The notes under the pieces were generated by a model, which was not told the DNA's origin, ran no database searches, and saw only the letters and a list, made by a program, of their open reading frames with translations. From contig NZ_CP075191.1 in assembly GCF_020510625.1 (NCBI RefSeq), positions 2,518,001 through 2,582,000 of the forward strand: a stretch of DNA of 64,000 bases, written 5' to 3'. The stretch's first letter is position 1, and each line of letters starts with the position of its first letter. Below, one piece after another: positions 47,827-56,866 of the stretch. The translations under genes and the position numbers were made by a program. The DNA comes from Ferribacterium limneticum (GTDB lineage: Bacteria; Pseudomonadota; Gammaproteobacteria; Burkholderiales; Rhodocyclaceae).

Positions 47827-49932
47827 CTATTTGTTCTTTAGTTCAGCCTGAAGGTCGTGCGCTCGCTTGATCAGATAGTTGTGAATCAAGGTGATCTGTT
47901 CATCGCTCAGGACGTTGTGGAATGAAGGCATTCCCTTGGGTGAACGCAGGCCTTTGACGATCAGGTTGAATTGCTCATGAGTCTTGGGCGCCAGGTATCG
48001 GAGATCGGGTACGATGCCGCCGCTGATCGCGTTGAGCCCGTGACAGCCGGAGCAGTTGGCAGCATTGAACAGGTCGCGCCCGCTCTGGATTCTGACTTCA
48101 TCCTCGAAAATCAGCGCTGGCGGAAGTGGCGGTGCCTGCGGTGCCAGTTTTGCCGGCGGCAACTTGGCAGTGCCGCCGAGTTTGTAGGTCAGGATGCGCG
48201 CTTCGGGCTGAACTTTCGTGCTGTTCTTGGCAAAAGGCCCCAATAACAGCGGAAATACCCCGCCCCAACCGGCCATGAAAGTCACGTATTGCTCGCCATT
48301 GACGGAGTAGCTGATCGGGCCGGCCATCACGCCCGTATTGGCTGGCGATTCCCAAAGGAGCTTGCCGCTGTCTGCAGCATAAGCCGTGACCCGGCCATCC
48401 GCCGTGCCCTGGAAAACGAGGTCGCCGGCCGTGGCCAGCGTGCCACCATTGAAGACGCCAGGGTAATTCACCGTCCACGCCGCTTTTTGCTTGAGCGGGT
48501 CCCAGGCGAGTAACTTGCCTTTGTAGGAATCGAGGATGGGCTTGGCCGCTTTGCCATCCTCCGGCAGGTCGGCCGGGATGACGCCCAGATTGACGATGGC
48601 CGGGTTGATCGAACGCGACGTGTCGGAGCTGGCCTTGTACGCCGCAGCGGTTTCCTGGGCTGGAATGTAGACCAGGCCACTCTTCGGGCTGAACGACATC
48701 GGATGCCAGCTGTGGGCTCCCAGGAAGCCGGGAACGACAAGCTTGTAGCCGTCGGCATTGGGATAATCGGCTTCGCCGGTCAGCACCGGCCGGCCGGTCG
48801 CCAGATCGATCTGGCTGGCCCAATTGACTGGTGCGAATTTTTCTGCCGAAAGGAGTTTCCCGTTGCTGCGGTCAAGCACGTAGAAGAAGCCATTTTTGGG
48901 CGCCTGCATCAGTACCTTGGTCGGTTTTCCGTTGATCGGCAACTCGGCCAGGGTAATGGTCTGGGTCGCGGTAAAATCCCAGCTATCGCCGGGGGTGGTC
49001 TGGTAATGCCAGATGTACTCACCCGTGTCCGGATTGAGTGCAACGATGGACGATACGAAAAGGTTGTCGCCCTTGCCGGCGCTACGTGTTTTGATGTTCC
49101 AGTAGGAGGCGTTGCCAACGCCGATATAGAGCTGGTTGAGCTCGGGGTCGTAGGCCATCGAGTCCCAGACCGTACCGCCACCACCCTGCTTGTAATATTC
49201 ATCGCCGAACCAGGTTTTGCGGGCCATTTCCATGGCCGCGTTTTCCGCCGGCAGTGCCGGGTCGCCGGGGACAGTAAAGAACCGCCAGGCGAGCTTTCCG
49301 GTCGAGGCATCGTAGGCGGAGACATAGCCGCGAACACCAAATTCCGCGCCGCCGTTGCCGATCAGCACCTTGCCTTTGACGACACGAGGTGCGCCAGTAA
49401 TCGTATAGCTCCGATCTGGGTCGGTACGCGTATCGACCGACCACAGTTGCTTGCCTGTTTTGGCGTTGAGGGCGATCAGGCGACCATCGAAGGCGCCGAC
49501 GTAAACTTTGCCCTCCCAGACGGCAACGCCACGATTGACGACGTCACAGCAGCCGCGCCCGGCAACATAGCGGGGGACTTGTGGATCAAACTTCCAGAGG
49601 AGTTTTCCGGAGGCAGCATCAAGCGCATAAACCATGCTGAATGCCCCGGTGGTGTACATGACGCCATCGACGACGATAGGGGTGGCTTCGACGCCACGAT
49701 CAACATCCAGTTTATGTGTCCAGGCCAGACCGAGCTTGCCGACGTTACCCTGATTGATCTGCGTCAGCGGACTGAATCGCTGCTCGCTGTAGGTGCGACC
49801 ATGGCTTAACCAGTTCTGCGGCTCCTTGTCAGCGTCGTTCAGGCGCCGCGCATTCAGATTGTCGGCGGCACCGTGGGCCAGCGGGGCAAGCAGTACGGCG
49901 ATGGCAAGCAAGCCATTCTTGTGGAAATGCAT
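47827..49932 (-). CDS. PQQ-dependent quinohemoprotein alcohol dehydrogenase
   Basis: A 701-residue periplasmic enzyme with a signal peptide (MHFHKNGLLAIAVLLAPLA). An eight-bladed PQQ propeller spans about 40-590: the vicinal disulphide Cys128-Cys129 in GRGCCDVVNRG, tryptophan docking repeats such as ALDAASGKLLWKFD, and the catalytic Asp in PGDSWDFTATQ. A C-terminal cytochrome c domain has its haem site at Cys627-Cys630-His631 (NCSGCHG) and a likely Met ligand in SPKGMPSFHN. This is type II quinohemoprotein architecture. Two residues after the catalytic Asp is Thr, not the extra Asp of lanthanide enzymes, so calcium dependence is expected. Substrate is an alcohol; an aryl alcohol such as tyrosol is inferred from context. 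Confidence 0.92.
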   Translation of the reverse strand: MHFHKNGLLAIAVLLAPLAHGAADNLNARRLNDADKEPQNWLSHGRTYSEQRFSPLTQINQGNVGKLGLAWTHKLDVDRGVEATPIVVDGVMYTTGAFSMVYALDAASGKLLWKFDPQVPRYVAGRGCCDVVNRGVAVWEGKVYVGAFDGRLIALNAKTGKQLWSVDTRTDPDRSYTITGAPRVVKGKVLIGNGGAEFGVRGYVSAYDASTGKLAWRFFTVPGDPALPAENAAMEMARKTWFGDEYYKQGGGGTVWDSMAYDPELNQLYIGVGNASYWNIKTRSAGKGDNLFVSSIVALNPDTGEYIWHYQTTPGDSWDFTATQTITLAELPINGKPTKVLMQAPKNGFFYVLDRSNGKLLSAEKFAPVNWASQIDLATGRPVLTGEADYPNADGYKLVVPGFLGAHSWHPMSFSPKSGLVYIPAQETAAAYKASSDTSRSINPAIVNLGVIPADLPEDGKAAKPILDSYKGKLLAWDPLKQKAAWTVNYPGVFNGGTLATAGDLVFQGTADGRVTAYAADSGKLLWESPANTGVMAGPISYSVNGEQYVTFMAGWGGVFPLLLGPFAKNSTKVQPEARILTYKLGGTAKLPPAKLAPQAPPLPPALIFEDEVRIQSGRDLFNAANCSGCHGLNAISGGIVPDLRYLAPKTHEQFNLIVKGLRSPKGMPSFHNVLSDEQITLIHNYLIKRAHDLQAELKNK

Positions 49933-49979
49933 CTTCGATATCTCCAGTTGCTTTTTGTAAGTGCTAGTTTTTGCCTGTA

Positions 49980-52385
49980 TTAAGAGGCAGTGTTCTTTTG
50001 TGTTGCGGGGCGCATCAGGAAGTGTGCAAGCGCGGGTAGCAGGATCAGCGCGCCCAACATGTTCCAGACGAACATGAAGGCGAGCAGGATGCCCATGTCG
50101 GCCTGGAACTTGATGGGCGAGAAGCCCCAGGTGGCTACCGCGATGCCCAGCGTTACCCCTGTCAGGACGACGACCCGGCCGGTGAAGACGAGAGCCTGGT
50201 AGTAGGCTTCCGAGAGCGAATCCCCATTGCGCAGGCGAGACAGCATCACGGTCAGCATGTAGAGTGCGTAATCGACGCCGATGCCAACGCCTAGGGCGAT
50301 GACCGGAAGCGTGGCGACCTTGACGCCGATGTTGAGATAGACCATCAGCGCCTCACAGAGGGCGGAGGTGAGCATCAGGGGCAATACGGCGCAGACGACG
50401 GCCTGCCACGAACGGAAGGTGATGAAGGCCAGCACAATCACCGCGGCATAGACCAGAATCAGCATTTGCACATTGGCCCGTTTGACGACGATGTTGGTCG
50501 CGGCCTCGATACCGGCATTGCCTGCCGCAGACAAGAAAGTCGTTTCCTCGCTGTTGTGCTGTTTGGCAAAGGATTCAACCACCGCGACGACCGAATCCAG
50601 CGTATCGGCCTTGTGGTCCTTAAGGTACACGTAGAGCGTGAGCAGGTTGCAGTTCTGGTTGAACAGTTCGCGCGGGGCCCGCGTAATGAGGGCATTCAGC
50701 AAGTCCTGAGAGCGCGGAATGTCGTACCACTTCAGGCTGCCTTCGTTGAGGCCGGCCGATGCCTGCTTGGTCAGGGCGGCGAGAGAGTTGGTCGACTCCA
50801 CACCGGGCAACAGGCGCAACTGGGTTTCGAGTTCGTTGACCGACAGAATGGTGTTGTAGGTACCACATTGATACTCGGGCGTCTTGACCATCACGACGTA
50901 GGTATCGCTGCTCGCCGAATAGTTGTCGACCATGAACGCGTTGTCCCGGTTGTAACGCGAGTCGGCCCGCAACTCCGGCGCACCGGCACCGGTATCGCCG
51001 ATTTTCAGCTGGAGGCTGACCAGGAAGGCGGCGCTGCCCAGTACCGCCGATACGACGACGGCGATCAACGCATATTTGCGCTGGGTGAACAGGTCGAGAA
51101 AGGCCCACAGTTTGTGCTTGGTGTGCTGTTTGTCGGATGAATCTTCAGCTTCTGACTTGAGGCTGCGTGCCGCGCCCGTCGCGCTGACGCCGGTGTAGGA
51201 CAGCAGAATCGGCAGGAGAACGAGATTGGTGAAAATCAGCGCAGCCATGCCGATGCTGGCGGTAATTGCCAGGTCTTGGATGACCTTGATGTCGATCAGC
51301 ATGAGCACGGCAAACCCGACGCCATCGGCGAGGAGTGCCGTGACGCCGGCGAGAAACAGGCGACGGAAGGTATAGCGGGCGGCGATCAGTTTGTGGGTGC
51401 CACGGCCGATGTCCTGCATGACGCCGTTCATTTTCTGGGCGCCATGGCTCATGCCGATGGCGAAGACCAGGAAAGGGACGAGAATGGAGTAAGGATCGAG
51501 CTCGAAGCCGATGCTCGGCAGCGCGCCCAAGAGCCAGATGACGGCGCCCATCGAACACATGACGACCAACATAGTGCTGCGCAGGCAGCGGGTAAACCAG
51601 AAAAGGACAGCCGTACAAACCAGGGCGGCGGTGACGAAAAAGATCAGTACCTGCTGCAAACCGCCGATCAGATCGCCGACGATCTTGCCAAAGCCCGTGA
51701 TGTGGATGCTGAGATCGTCCGATTCGTAAGTAGAGCGGATCTTTTCGAGTTTCTCCGACAGGTCGCGATAATCGATCCGTTTGCCGGTATCGGCTGCCAC
51801 TTCCTGCAAGGGAACGAGCACGATGCTGGATTTGAGGTTGCCGGCAACTAGCTGGCCGATTTCTCCGGAACGCTCGACGTTGATCCGAACCTGTTCGACA
51901 CTTTCAGGCGATGCGTCGTAATCGTCGGGAATGACCGGGCCGCCGTCCAGTCCATCCTCGGTGACGCCGGTCCAGCGGACCGCCGGGGTCCACAGGGATT
52001 TCATGTAGGGACGATCGACGCCCGGATAGAGAAACATCTCATCCGTAACCTTCTTGACCACTTCCAGATAGGCCGCGTCGTAGATGTTGCCTTTTTTGTT
52101 TTCGATGGCGATGCGCAGGGTGTTGCCAAGCCCGCCCAGTTGCGTCCGATTGTCCAGATAGTTGGCAATGAACGGATGTTTGGTCGGGATCATTTTTTCG
52201 AAGGCGGCATTCAGCGAAATTCCGAAGGCCTGATACGCCATGGCGAAGGTCAACAGCGTGCAGGCCAGTACCACCCAGGCACGGTTGTTGAACAACAGGC
52301 GTTCGCCCCAATTGCCGGAGTTCTGGTCGAAATCCTCCAGGTTGCGAATGACCGGATGTTCGGCTAAGGAGTTATCGTGATTCAT
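49980..52385 (-). CDS. RND/MMPL-family exporter
   Basis: An 801-residue RND-superfamily membrane protein with two repeats of one helix, a large periplasmic loop and five helices. Family blocks include FLVFAIGMSHGAQKMNGV and ALGVGIGVDYALYMLTVMLSR. This hydrophobe-exporter type (COG1033) recurs beside DUF1302/DUF1329 genes in degraders of hydrophobic compounds. It begins directly after the YCF48-like gene stop (TAAATG) and precedes the alcohol dehydrogenase. A role in moving a hydrophobic substrate or lipid across the envelope is likely but unproven. Confidence 0.85.
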   Translation of the reverse strand: MNHDNSLAEHPVIRNLEDFDQNSGNWGERLLFNNRAWVVLACTLLTFAMAYQAFGISLNAAFEKMIPTKHPFIANYLDNRTQLGGLGNTLRIAIENKKGNIYDAAYLEVVKKVTDEMFLYPGVDRPYMKSLWTPAVRWTGVTEDGLDGGPVIPDDYDASPESVEQVRINVERSGEIGQLVAGNLKSSIVLVPLQEVAADTGKRIDYRDLSEKLEKIRSTYESDDLSIHITGFGKIVGDLIGGLQQVLIFFVTAALVCTAVLFWFTRCLRSTMLVVMCSMGAVIWLLGALPSIGFELDPYSILVPFLVFAIGMSHGAQKMNGVMQDIGRGTHKLIAARYTFRRLFLAGVTALLADGVGFAVLMLIDIKVIQDLAITASIGMAALIFTNLVLLPILLSYTGVSATGAARSLKSEAEDSSDKQHTKHKLWAFLDLFTQRKYALIAVVVSAVLGSAAFLVSLQLKIGDTGAGAPELRADSRYNRDNAFMVDNYSASSDTYVVMVKTPEYQCGTYNTILSVNELETQLRLLPGVESTNSLAALTKQASAGLNEGSLKWYDIPRSQDLLNALITRAPRELFNQNCNLLTLYVYLKDHKADTLDSVVAVVESFAKQHNSEETTFLSAAGNAGIEAATNIVVKRANVQMLILVYAAVIVLAFITFRSWQAVVCAVLPLMLTSALCEALMVYLNIGVKVATLPVIALGVGIGVDYALYMLTVMLSRLRNGDSLSEAYYQALVFTGRVVVLTGVTLGIAVATWGFSPIKFQADMGILLAFMFVWNMLGALILLPALAHFLMRPATQKNTAS

Positions 52386-53489
52386 TTATTTCGAGTCCTT
52401 CTGCGCCGCTGCAGTAGCGATCCGGAAAAGTCCGCGATTGCTCGCAAGGATGACGCTGCCGTCTGCGGCCTGTGTGATGCCGGTGATATAAGCTGCTTTG
52501 GCGATCGGCTCGGTGGTGAAATTCTGACCACCATCCGTACTGCGCAACACGCGGCCCGTTTCGTCGGCCAGCAGCAGGTTTCCGTTGTCGAGTCGGGTAG
52601 CAGCAGTCAGGGTGACCGCTGAACCGACTTCGACTTTTTTCCAGTCTCTGCCTTCGTTGCCCGACCAGAAAACATTGCCGCGCAGTCCGTAGAGGACGAG
52701 TTCCCGTTGGTTGCCGCCAATCACACCAAAATAGGTACCGTTGTAGGGCGATGAAATGGCCGAAAAGCGTTTGTCACCTTCATTGACCAATAGCGTTCCC
52801 TGTTCGCCCACGACATAACGCTTGCCAGCTATGGGACGGACGTTATAGAGGTGGCGCGACTTTGGATTGGTTATGCCGGGAATGATTGTTTCCCACTGCT
52901 TACCGCCGTTGTTGGTCGTAAAGGCAATGCCGTAGGCGCCAATGATCCAGCCCTTGTTTTCATTCTCGAAGTAAACGTCGAGGAACGGCTTGTCGGCACC
53001 ATCAGCCAGTAGTTGTTGGGCATTTCGCTGCTGCGCCGGCAAGTTCGGTGTATCGCTGCCCAGCGCCTGGACGCCGGCATCATGCAGCTTGGCTGCCTGC
53101 AAGCCATCCAGTTGCTTTTTCCAAGTTTCTCCGCCGTCGGCGCTATGCAGGACAATGCCGCTATGACCGACCGCCCAACCCTGTTTGCCACCGGCAAAAT
53201 AGACAGCTGTGAGCGTTACGCTGGTTGGAGTTGGCGCCTGTTTCCAAGTAGTGCCGTTATCGTCCGAGAAAATTATTCGCCCCTGTTCACCAACGGCGAC
53301 CAGACGTTTGTCGGCACGCACGACAGACAGGAAGACCGAGCTTTCAACCCTAGGGTGCATTTCGGCGGGTCGCTCCAGTAGGTCCTGTGGTTTGGCCATC
53401 CCGGCCATAGGGCAGGCTAGAAGCGCTGCGAAAGCCAGGGCGGCAAGCTGTGGCGGCATTTTTCTCGTGTACGGCATCATCAGTTTCAT
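52386..53489 (-). CDS. YCF48-like beta-propeller with BNR/Asp-box repeats
   Basis: A 367-residue exported protein with a signal peptide (about 1-32) and at least five Asp-box repeats: SDDNGTTWKQ, SADGGETWKK, TTNNGGKQWET, SGNEGRDWKK and STDGGQNFTT. This is the photosystem-II-assembly-factor-like (YCF48/HCF136) propeller. In non-photosynthetic bacteria such genes sit beside RND exporters and DUF1302/DUF1329 genes, as here. Probably a periplasmic accessory of the exporter; no enzyme activity is indicated. Confidence 0.85.
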   Translation of the reverse strand: MKLMMPYTRKMPPQLAALAFAALLACPMAGMAKPQDLLERPAEMHPRVESSVFLSVVRADKRLVAVGEQGRIIFSDDNGTTWKQAPTPTSVTLTAVYFAGGKQGWAVGHSGIVLHSADGGETWKKQLDGLQAAKLHDAGVQALGSDTPNLPAQQRNAQQLLADGADKPFLDVYFENENKGWIIGAYGIAFTTNNGGKQWETIIPGITNPKSRHLYNVRPIAGKRYVVGEQGTLLVNEGDKRFSAISSPYNGTYFGVIGGNQRELVLYGLRGNVFWSGNEGRDWKKVEVGSAVTLTAATRLDNGNLLLADETGRVLRSTDGGQNFTTEPIAKAAYITGITQAADGSVILASNRGLFRIATAAAQKDSK

Positions 53490-53585
53490 ATTTCTCTTGG
53501 CAGATGGAAGTCAGGGCCGGAAGTAATTCCAGCCCTGATCCAAGTCTTACTGGCTGATAGGTCTCAGGGCTTAACTAGGCACGAC

Positions 53586-54938
53586 TCAGCGACCACCATC
53601 ACCGGACAGCGCATCACCGCTGAAATAGGTGTCAGGGCGGCGCTTGGTGACCTTGTAGTACTCACCATTAAGCATCTGGACCACACTCATCGTGCCGGCC
53701 TGAATGTTGAATACAGCCGCTGGCATATTCACGACAGCCGGGATTGACGGTTCGACAAAGGGCGTAGTCATCGAGGTGCGCCACAGCTTGCCTTCGGTGT
53801 CGTAGCCGTCCATCAGGACCAGGTGGTAGGTATCTTCATCGAAATAGAACTTGCGCTTGGGGACAGCGTGGCGCTTACCTTCACCAACCGTTGCCTCCAC
53901 TTCCCAGACGCGATGGAGTTCCCAGCGCAACTTGTCCGGATTGAGGTGGTTCTTGGTAATGGCTTCTTCTGCCGAGGCAGCCAGAAAGCCGTTGGTGTTG
54001 TAGGGGATGTACATTTCCCGCTTGCCGACGATCTTCCAGTTGTAACGGTCAGGATGGCCGAAGAAACCCTTCACTTCGTCAAAGTAGTTGGCACCGGAGG
54101 CTACGAAGTCAGGGGTGTCGTAGCCAACAGTCGGCGCACGACGGACCCGACGTTGGCCGACGAGATACTGCCAGGCGCCACGAGCGGTCTTCGGGTTCAC
54201 ACTGTCACGCAGAACGAGAGATTCACCGACCTTGAACGGGGGAGCAGTCGTGATAAAGCGGGCCAGTGCGTACTCGCCGTTCCAGCTTTCAGCTGAACCA
54301 TCCTTGAAGTAATAAGGGAAGTTGAAGTTTTCGTCGTTCCGGGTTGCCAGCGTGCGCGATCCATCGGAATTGACCACGACATTTTTGAAGCCCATGTCGA
54401 TCGATTCGGCTTCAATGCGCAGCAGCCAGTTCCAGATCAGTTCGACCCCGGCCTTGGGAATCGGGAATGGGACTCCACCGTAGCAGCCCTCAATCGAAAG
54501 GCCGCCATCCTTGATCTTGCAGTTGGCTGCATTTTTCAGCGTGTTGTCGTAGATCCAACTCGGTGCAGCGGCGGTACGATGGCTTGGAAAGACGTCAATG
54601 CGGAAGCTTTCCGGATACTTCTTCATCAAAGCCTGGACGCCATCGCTCAGTTTGTCGGCATGCTGCCCCATGTTTTTGGCAGAAATCTGGACAATCGGCT
54701 TTTCGCCAGCGAACAGTTCAAGCGGTACGTCACCCAGTTTCTTGCCCGGTACCGGCTTGGTCCAGCCACCATCCCAGGCTGGAATAGAGCCATCCTTGTT
54801 GCCAGCTTTTTCGCCACCCAAAGGCATCAGTGTGCTTTTCAGTTTGGCGACCTCATCAGCGCCGACGGCGGCGTGGGCAAGGCTGGCACTCATCGCTGCG
54901 GCAACCAGAGTTGCTAATACAGTGTATTTGATCTTCAT
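53586..54938 (-). CDS. DUF1329 periplasmic/outer-membrane protein
   Basis: A 450-residue DUF1329 protein with a signal peptide (YTVLATLVAAAMSASLAHA). Seen are the family blocks IPAWDGGWTKPVPG, FPSHRTAAAPSWIYDNTLKN and GKREMYIPYNTNGF. The fold is thought to be LolB-like. It almost always pairs with DUF1302, as here (22 bases downstream), and may bind or pass a hydrophobic ligand to or from the outer membrane. Function is not established experimentally to my knowledge. Confidence 0.88.
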   Translation of the reverse strand: MKIKYTVLATLVAAAMSASLAHAAVGADEVAKLKSTLMPLGGEKAGNKDGSIPAWDGGWTKPVPGKKLGDVPLELFAGEKPIVQISAKNMGQHADKLSDGVQALMKKYPESFRIDVFPSHRTAAAPSWIYDNTLKNAANCKIKDGGLSIEGCYGGVPFPIPKAGVELIWNWLLRIEAESIDMGFKNVVVNSDGSRTLATRNDENFNFPYYFKDGSAESWNGEYALARFITTAPPFKVGESLVLRDSVNPKTARGAWQYLVGQRRVRRAPTVGYDTPDFVASGANYFDEVKGFFGHPDRYNWKIVGKREMYIPYNTNGFLAASAEEAITKNHLNPDKLRWELHRVWEVEATVGEGKRHAVPKRKFYFDEDTYHLVLMDGYDTEGKLWRTSMTTPFVEPSIPAVVNMPAAVFNIQAGTMSVVQMLNGEYYKVTKRRPDTYFSGDALSGDGGR

Positions 54939-54959
54939 AAAATGCTCCTGAAACTGTCT

Positions 54960-56618
54960 TTAGAAGGTGCGCTGCACGGTGAACGACACGTAGTCGCGAT
55001 CGGCGTAATAGTTCTTGTAGCTGGCGTAGGTGCCTGCCGCGACATTCACGGCAGGGGCGGGGCCGGCGGGTCCAAAGTAGTGCACGATGTTCAGGCCAGC
55101 TTTCCAGGTTTTCTGGATATCGAAGTTGAAACCAATGCTGATATCGCCGCCATGCTCAGGGGCTACCTGGAAGATTGCGGAACGACCGCTCAAGCCATAG
55201 CCGACACCAATCGGCACCTGCAGGTCTACACCAGGCATGACCTGGAAGTACTCAGGCTGGAAGACGAAGCGAAATGCCGAGGCGTCGCGGGTGTGGGTCG
55301 AGTTGAGCGCCGGGAGATTGGTAACGCTGTTGACTGGATTGTGTGTGACATCGAGCAGTCGGTTGTAGGCAAACTCGCCAACGAAACTGGCGCCATGCCA
55401 TAGCGGTGTTGCCGGTAGCAGGGTGATGGCTGACAGGTTCAAGTGGAACGAGTTGCCACGTGCGTACGGGGTATTCTTGTCGTTGTCGGCATTGGCCATG
55501 GTGTTGATAAGCAGGTCGCCTACAACGCCCAGAGGGGTATTCCGCCGCGTGGACATTTCAATCGCGACATTGGTCTCGCCCAGTACGGTTGAGGCGCTGA
55601 CACCATACATCTCGATGTTTTTGGCGTACATCAGGTTATAGGTATGGCTGTTCCAATTCAGCACTGCCTGCGGCCCCTTGTCGTCATAGCGGGCTGCGTA
55701 CAGGCCGTAGTCCACGTCGCCAACCTTGAACTTGAACTGGAGACCGAATTGCCCGGTATTGCTTCCTTTTGCGTCGCCGGTACGGAATGCCGGCCCGTTC
55801 GGGGCGAGCAGCAAATCTGCACCATCACCGACAAAGTCTGCCATGCTGAAATAGCTGCCCGCCGCCGGGAGTCGCATCGGCTTCCATTCATACTGTGTGT
55901 AAGCCGAAAGCGACATGCCCGGGCTGATCTGCCAACTGGCCGAAATCTGGCCAACCGGCATGGCAATTTCCTTGAACTGGGCGTTCGGCAACGAAAATGC
56001 CTTGACCAGATCAACGGGGCCTTGTGCCGCAGCAATGCCGTTGGCGCCGAGGAAAAGTGTTTCGCCGAAAAGCAGAGTGTGCTGACCGGCGCGCACAGTC
56101 AGGTTTTGTTCGTCATTCAGTGCGAACTTACCGAACACGAAGGCATCAGCAATTTCCGCACGCTTACCCATGAGGTTTTGGGAGCCTTTGGTAGTCCGGT
56201 TGAGCGGGGCGCCGCTCAGTTGAAGCTGGTTGTTGGGAGCAGCTCCGTTGAAGTCGTTCGTATCTTTCGCGTACTCAGCGTCATACCAGGCTGCACCAGA
56301 TACACGCAAACCAATGTTCTTGTATTTGACGTCGAGTTCTGAGAGAAGGTCGGCCCGATTGTTGATCAGGCCCCGTTGGTGCCCCAAGTCGCCAAAATCG
56401 ACGTTGGGATTGGCCGAGGAAATGGCCACATTTTGATCCGGGTTGTTGATACGGTAGGCAGCCGTATATTTCACCGTATTGTCCCAGTTCACTTTCAGGT
56501 CGCTATTGCCTGTCTCGATGTTGAAAGCTTGTGCCGCCGGTATCGAGAAAATTGTCGCCACCGCCATAGCCAGCATGGAAAGCCTGCACGGAGCACGCAT
56601 ATGGTCTATTACGTTCAT
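54960..56618 (-). CDS. DUF1302 outer-membrane barrel-like protein
   Basis: A 552-residue DUF1302 protein with a signal peptide ending near PAAQAFN and a beta-rich body with a terminal aromatic (VQRTF) suggesting a barrel. Family blocks are LKVNWDNTVKYTAAYRI, DFGDLGHQRGLINNRADLL and LTVRAGQHTLLFGETLF. GGAGGGG precedes the ATG at 56618; an upstream in-frame start is rejected. It is the first gene of the PQQ/alcohol operon and lies downstream of two AraC genes. A role as a channel for hydrophobic substrates is plausible. Confidence 0.88.
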   Translation of the reverse strand: MNVIDHMRAPCRLSMLAMAVATIFSIPAAQAFNIETGNSDLKVNWDNTVKYTAAYRINNPDQNVAISSANPNVDFGDLGHQRGLINNRADLLSELDVKYKNIGLRVSGAAWYDAEYAKDTNDFNGAAPNNQLQLSGAPLNRTTKGSQNLMGKRAEIADAFVFGKFALNDEQNLTVRAGQHTLLFGETLFLGANGIAAAQGPVDLVKAFSLPNAQFKEIAMPVGQISASWQISPGMSLSAYTQYEWKPMRLPAAGSYFSMADFVGDGADLLLAPNGPAFRTGDAKGSNTGQFGLQFKFKVGDVDYGLYAARYDDKGPQAVLNWNSHTYNLMYAKNIEMYGVSASTVLGETNVAIEMSTRRNTPLGVVGDLLINTMANADNDKNTPYARGNSFHLNLSAITLLPATPLWHGASFVGEFAYNRLLDVTHNPVNSVTNLPALNSTHTRDASAFRFVFQPEYFQVMPGVDLQVPIGVGYGLSGRSAIFQVAPEHGGDISIGFNFDIQKTWKAGLNIVHYFGPAGPAPAVNVAAGTYASYKNYYADRDYVSFTVQRTF

Positions 56619-56866
56619 TGAGTCCCCTCCAGTTACGTTTTCGATGGGCCGGTTTGCCTCCAAGAGCATCACTCACGCCCCCTGCACTGCGAGCTCTCAT
56701 TTTTGACACCATTGCCGCTGGCGTCTTTACTGAGAGCGCACAATCAATTTACTGTTAGTGCAATTAGTTACGAATTTGAACAATGGGCGCACTTACGCCT
56801 TCCTGGTGCGTAAAAAGCCGTACTTTTTGGGAGTGTTTGGGGTGTGACCCAGACAGTAATTAGCCG

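Noticed and set aside
56740..56790. HpaR-like site before the DUF1302 operon (TGTTAGTG)
   Set aside because: Only one half-site matches; the other half lacks the CTA element.
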